64,000 nucleotides of DNA from Bacillota bacterium (lineage in GTDB: Bacteria > Bacillota > UBA4882 > UBA8346). This document shows positions 61,500 through 64,000 of the stretch, in pieces (position 1 is the stretch's first letter; each line of letters opens with the position of its first letter). The DNA is taken from contig JAEYGI010000002.1 of assembly GCA_023402395.1 (NCBI GenBank), forward strand, positions 248,001-312,000, written 5' to 3'. The notes below the pieces were generated by a model. The model was given only the letters and a program-made list of their open reading frames with translations. It did no database searches and was not told where the DNA came from. Position numbers and translations under genes: made by a program.

Positions 61500-62363
61500 A
61501 TGAAATCTTCTGCAAACAGCGATAATTTGACCGCGCTTTGGCTACTGCTGCCGGCGCTCCTGATTTTGTTTTTTGTATTGCTATTCCCCATTCTTTCAAC
61601 TCTGGCCTTAAGTTTTGGAATCAGCTTCGATAAGTATGATTTTAACTTTTTAAACTACCTGCGTCTCTTCTCCGACCCGGAGTTCTGGCACAGTTTCACC
61701 AACACAGTCGTTTTTGTGGTTTTTTCGGTCGGTGGCGATTTAATCGTGGGATTGGCGGTCGCCCTGCTTTTGAATCAATCGTTTCGCGGCAATCCGTTCT
61801 TCCGGGTATTGCTGTTGTTGCCGTGGATGATTCCCAGCGTAGTGACTGGCGTGAATTGGCGCTGGATGTATAACCCGGTTTCGGGAATTATCACGTATGC
61901 CTTTCAACAATTGGGCTGGCTTGCGGAAGGTGCCTCCTGGCTGAGTTCGCCGTCAACCGCATTGTTCAGTATTATCGTGGCCAATATTTGGCGGGGTTTT
62001 CCCTATGTGATGCTGGTGCTGCTGGTGGGATTGCAAAGCATTTCGCATGATATTTACGAGGCGGGTGAAATTGACGGGGTTAACCTTTGGCAGCGGTTTT
62101 TCTATTTAACGCTTCCCAATCTGAAAAAAAGCATTATTGTCGTTTTGGTCCTGACCACAATCTGGGAGTTCCGGCAGCTTGACTTGATCATGACAATGAC
62201 GGGTGGAGGACCGGGAAATGTAACGGATGTCCTGGTAACCACAGTATATAAACAGTATTTTCATTTCTTCCAATTTGAATATGCCTCGGCCATCGCTATC
62301 GTGATGAGCGTCTTTATGCTTGTGGTTAGCATTCCGTATATCAAAGGGATCTTAAAGGATTAG
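61500..62363 (+). CDS. sugar ABC transporter permease, MalF/UgpA type (module 2)
   Basis: A 287-residue membrane protein with six segments and the loop YEAGEIDGVNLWQRFFYLTLP. It starts at ATG after GGAGG. It forms the transport channel with the next gene. As in module 1, no ATPase gene is nearby. Confidence 0.93.
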   Translation: MKSSANSDNLTALWLLLPALLILFFVLLFPILSTLALSFGISFDKYDFNFLNYLRLFSDPEFWHSFTNTVVFVVFSVGGDLIVGLAVALLLNQSFRGNPFFRVLLLLPWMIPSVVTGVNWRWMYNPVSGIITYAFQQLGWLAEGASWLSSPSTALFSIIVANIWRGFPYVMLVLLVGLQSISHDIYEAGEIDGVNLWQRFFYLTLPNLKKSIIVVLVLTTIWEFRQLDLIMTMTGGGPGNVTDVLVTTVYKQYFHFFQFEYASAIAIVMSVFMLVVSIPYIKGILKD

Positions 62364-62377
62364 GAGGCGGCGCAACG

Positions 62378-63220
62378 ATGATCACCAGTACCAAAAGAAA
62401 GCGTGCTTATGCATGTTTCCAATATATTGCCTTGGCATTGGCAGCCGCGTTTGTTTTATTCCCGGTGGCATGGATGATTTCAACGTCGTTTAAGACCGAG
62501 CAAGAAGCGCTGAACATTCCGCCGACCTGGATTCCCCAGCAGATGACGGTGTTTGGGTTCAAATATATGTGGCAGATGAAACCGTTTCTGACTTACTTTT
62601 TGAACAGCTTGATCGCGGCGGGTCCCACCGCCGTCGTGGCCACGCTGTTTGGAAGCTTGGCCGCGTATTCCATTTCCCGCTTCCGTTTCCCCTGCCGCAA
62701 TCTTTTTATCACCGTGACCTTGTGCACCCAGATGATTCCCGGGGTGCTGCTGGTGGGGCCGTATTTTAAAGTATTGAACCAGCTTGGCCTCTTTAACACC
62801 CATATCGGATTGATGTTGGGCTACATCGCGGTGGCCCTGCCGTTTTGCACCTGGATGCTGAAAGGGTATTTCGACAGCATTCCGCGGGAATTGGATGAAG
62901 CGGCGCTGGTTGACGGGTGCGGCAAAATCAGCGCGTTGTTCCGGGTGATTCTGCCGTTGTCCCTGCCGGCCATGGTGGCGACCGCGGTGTTCGGATTCCT
63001 GCTGGCGTGGGGCGATTTGTTGTGGGCGCTTTGTTTGACCTCATCCGAATCCATGTCAACGCTGACGCTCGGTATCGCCAACTCCGTCGGCGAGTTCCGG
63101 GTGGTATGGCCGGCCTTGATGGCGGCGGCGCTGATCGCTTGCGTGCCGTCGGTGGTGTTCTATTCGTTCCTTCAGAAGTACATCATTGGCGGAATGACCA
63201 AGGGCGGCGTCAAGGGTTGA
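62378..63220 (+). CDS. sugar ABC transporter permease, MalG/UgpE type (module 2)
   Basis: A 280-residue permease with six segments, the docking loop DEAALVDGCGKISALFRVILP and the C-terminus YIIGGMTKGGVKG. It follows the first permease by 14 bases with an AGGAGG site and is co-translated with it. Confidence 0.93.
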   Translation: MITSTKRKRAYACFQYIALALAAAFVLFPVAWMISTSFKTEQEALNIPPTWIPQQMTVFGFKYMWQMKPFLTYFLNSLIAAGPTAVVATLFGSLAAYSISRFRFPCRNLFITVTLCTQMIPGVLLVGPYFKVLNQLGLFNTHIGLMLGYIAVALPFCTWMLKGYFDSIPRELDEAALVDGCGKISALFRVILPLSLPAMVATAVFGFLLAWGDLLWALCLTSSESMSTLTLGIANSVGEFRVVWPALMAAALIACVPSVVFYSFLQKYIIGGMTKGGVKG

Positions 63221-63322
63221 CAAACCGTGGCGAGTGGTATATCGCCAAAGGCGGCCAACGGGCTTTTGACCGGCCGCGGTGGAGGCGTTGCAATACAACT
63301 GTAAACGAACGGAGGGAATGTT

Positions 63323-64000
63323 ATGGCCAAGTTCGGAATCTATTTCGCCTATTGGGCGGATCAATACAATGTGGACTATGGAGTATTTATTAACCGGGCG
63401 GCCCGGTTAGGGTTTGATTCGTTGGGGGTGCGGGCCAGCGGCATCGTGGAAATGTCGCGGGAACAATTGTCGGAACTCAAAAAGCGGGCCGATGACGCCA
63501 AGATTGAATTGACCTATTGCATCGGGTTTCCAGCCAAGTATGACCTGACGTCGGACGATGCGGCGGTCCGCCGGGAAACCGTCGCCTACGCGACCCGGAT
63601 CCTGGAAGCCATCCACCATATGAAGGGAACGATCCTGAACGGGGTTTACTATTCCTACTGGCTCGGCACCTTGCCGGAAGGCGTCAAGGACAAACGGCCT
63701 TACATCGACCGCAGCCTGGACGGGATGAAAGCCATCAGCGCGGTGGCCGGGGATTGCGGCATTACCTGCTGCCTGGAGGTGGTGAACCGTTACGAAACGT
63801 TCCTGTTGAATACCGCGGCGGAAGCGGTGGATTACATCGAGCGGCTTGGCAGCCCCAATGTGAAAATCCTGCTGGATACGTTCCATATGAGCATTGAGGA
63901 GGAAAGCCTCGGCGGCGCCATTGCGAAGGCCGGGGACAAACTGGGCCATTTTCACGTGGCCGAATGCAATCGCGATCTGCCGGGCCGGGGGCATCTGGCC
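63323..64000 (+). CDS. D-psicose/D-tagatose 3-epimerase-like sugar isomerase (partial, runs off right edge)
   Basis: About 226 residues of a TIM-barrel enzyme are visible; the family has about 290. The start MAKFGIYFAYWADQYN, the metal-ligand glutamate in CCLEVVNRYETFLLN, LLDTFHMSIEEE and HFHVAECNR match ketose 3-epimerases, which invert C3 of free ketoses in a divalent-metal site. GGAGGG lies before the ATG. It is the first catabolic gene after the module 2 transporter, suggesting a rare or epimerised ketose as substrate. Confidence 0.85.
   Translation, partial: MAKFGIYFAYWADQYNVDYGVFINRAARLGFDSLGVRASGIVEMSREQLSELKKRADDAKIELTYCIGFPAKYDLTSDDAAVRRETVAYATRILEAIHHMKGTILNGVYYSYWLGTLPEGVKDKRPYIDRSLDGMKAISAVAGDCGITCCLEVVNRYETFLLNTAAEAVDYIERLGSPNVKILLDTFHMSIEEESLGGAIAKAGDKLGHFHVAECNRDLPGRGHLA

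Noticed and set aside
1..64000. tRNA, rRNA, integrase, transposase or prophage genes
   Set aside because: None was recognised on either strand; the mobile signals seen are all non-coding repeats.

Overview
The window reads as a chromosomal segment of a moderately GC-rich anaerobic member of the Bacillota, probably a diderm one. Evidence for the Bacillota is the GGAGG-type ribosome binding sites, frequent GTG/TTG starts, consensus sigma-A promoters, 2-hydroxyacyl-CoA dehydratase genes with their oxygen-sensitive activase, and many carbohydrate ABC systems. Evidence for an outer membrane is a TolC-family gene next to an RND pump, and four ABC substrate-binding proteins whose signal peptides show no clear lipobox. 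A Limnochordia-like lineage would fit, but I did not identify the species. No rRNA, tRNA, phage gene, transposase or working CRISPR array was seen.

Left part (1-22.5 kb). A minus-strand block runs from a consensus promoter and a leader attenuator near 10.3-10.5 kb into a NitT/TauT-type ABC transporter (ATPase, permease, two binding proteins). It continues through two sets of 2-hydroxyacyl-CoA dehydratase-family subunits with one activase; the last subunit runs off the left edge. A divergent LacI-type regulator (11.2-12.2 kb) is preceded by a perfectly phased array of fifteen 21-bp palindromic units. From 12.4 to 22.5 kb a TetR-controlled efflux locus encodes an RND pump, its adaptor, a TolC protein and a heterodimeric ABC exporter. 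Matching 23-bp operators can be read upstream of the adaptor and of tetR.

Middle part (22.9-39.6 kb). An OmpR-type two-component system is followed by a small HlyD-like protein, a PAS-GGDEF-HD-GYP cyclic-di-GMP enzyme and a nitroreductase. A tightly packed cluster comes next (CheR, AcpS, Nnr, alanine racemase, a lipoyl-like protein lacking the modified lysine), then a glucodextranase-C-like surface protein. An unusual fusion of a class-III aminotransferase with an acyl-ACP-reductase-like domain follows, then a PIN/AbrB toxin-antitoxin pair with an apparent one-base frameshift. Next to it lies a 126-bp tandem duplication rich in DnaA-box-like sequences.

Right part (39.6-64 kb). Two paralogous modules each join a NarL-type sensor kinase and regulator to a sugar ABC transporter. 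The first feeds a uronide pathway: GH2 beta-glucuronidase-like enzyme, GH88 unsaturated glucuronyl hydrolase and, further on, a GntR regulator with a fructuronate-reductase-like dehydrogenase. Between them lie a transporter, a hydantoinase-like ATPase and an HExxH protein of unknown role. The second module ends in a D-psicose/tagatose 3-epimerase-like gene cut by the window edge. A DUF1883-TIR gene between the modules is a candidate defence gene. Intergenic regions are rich in dispersed inverted repeats. One of them, at 35.4 and 57.5 kb, has the conserved core and paired stems expected of a structured RNA.
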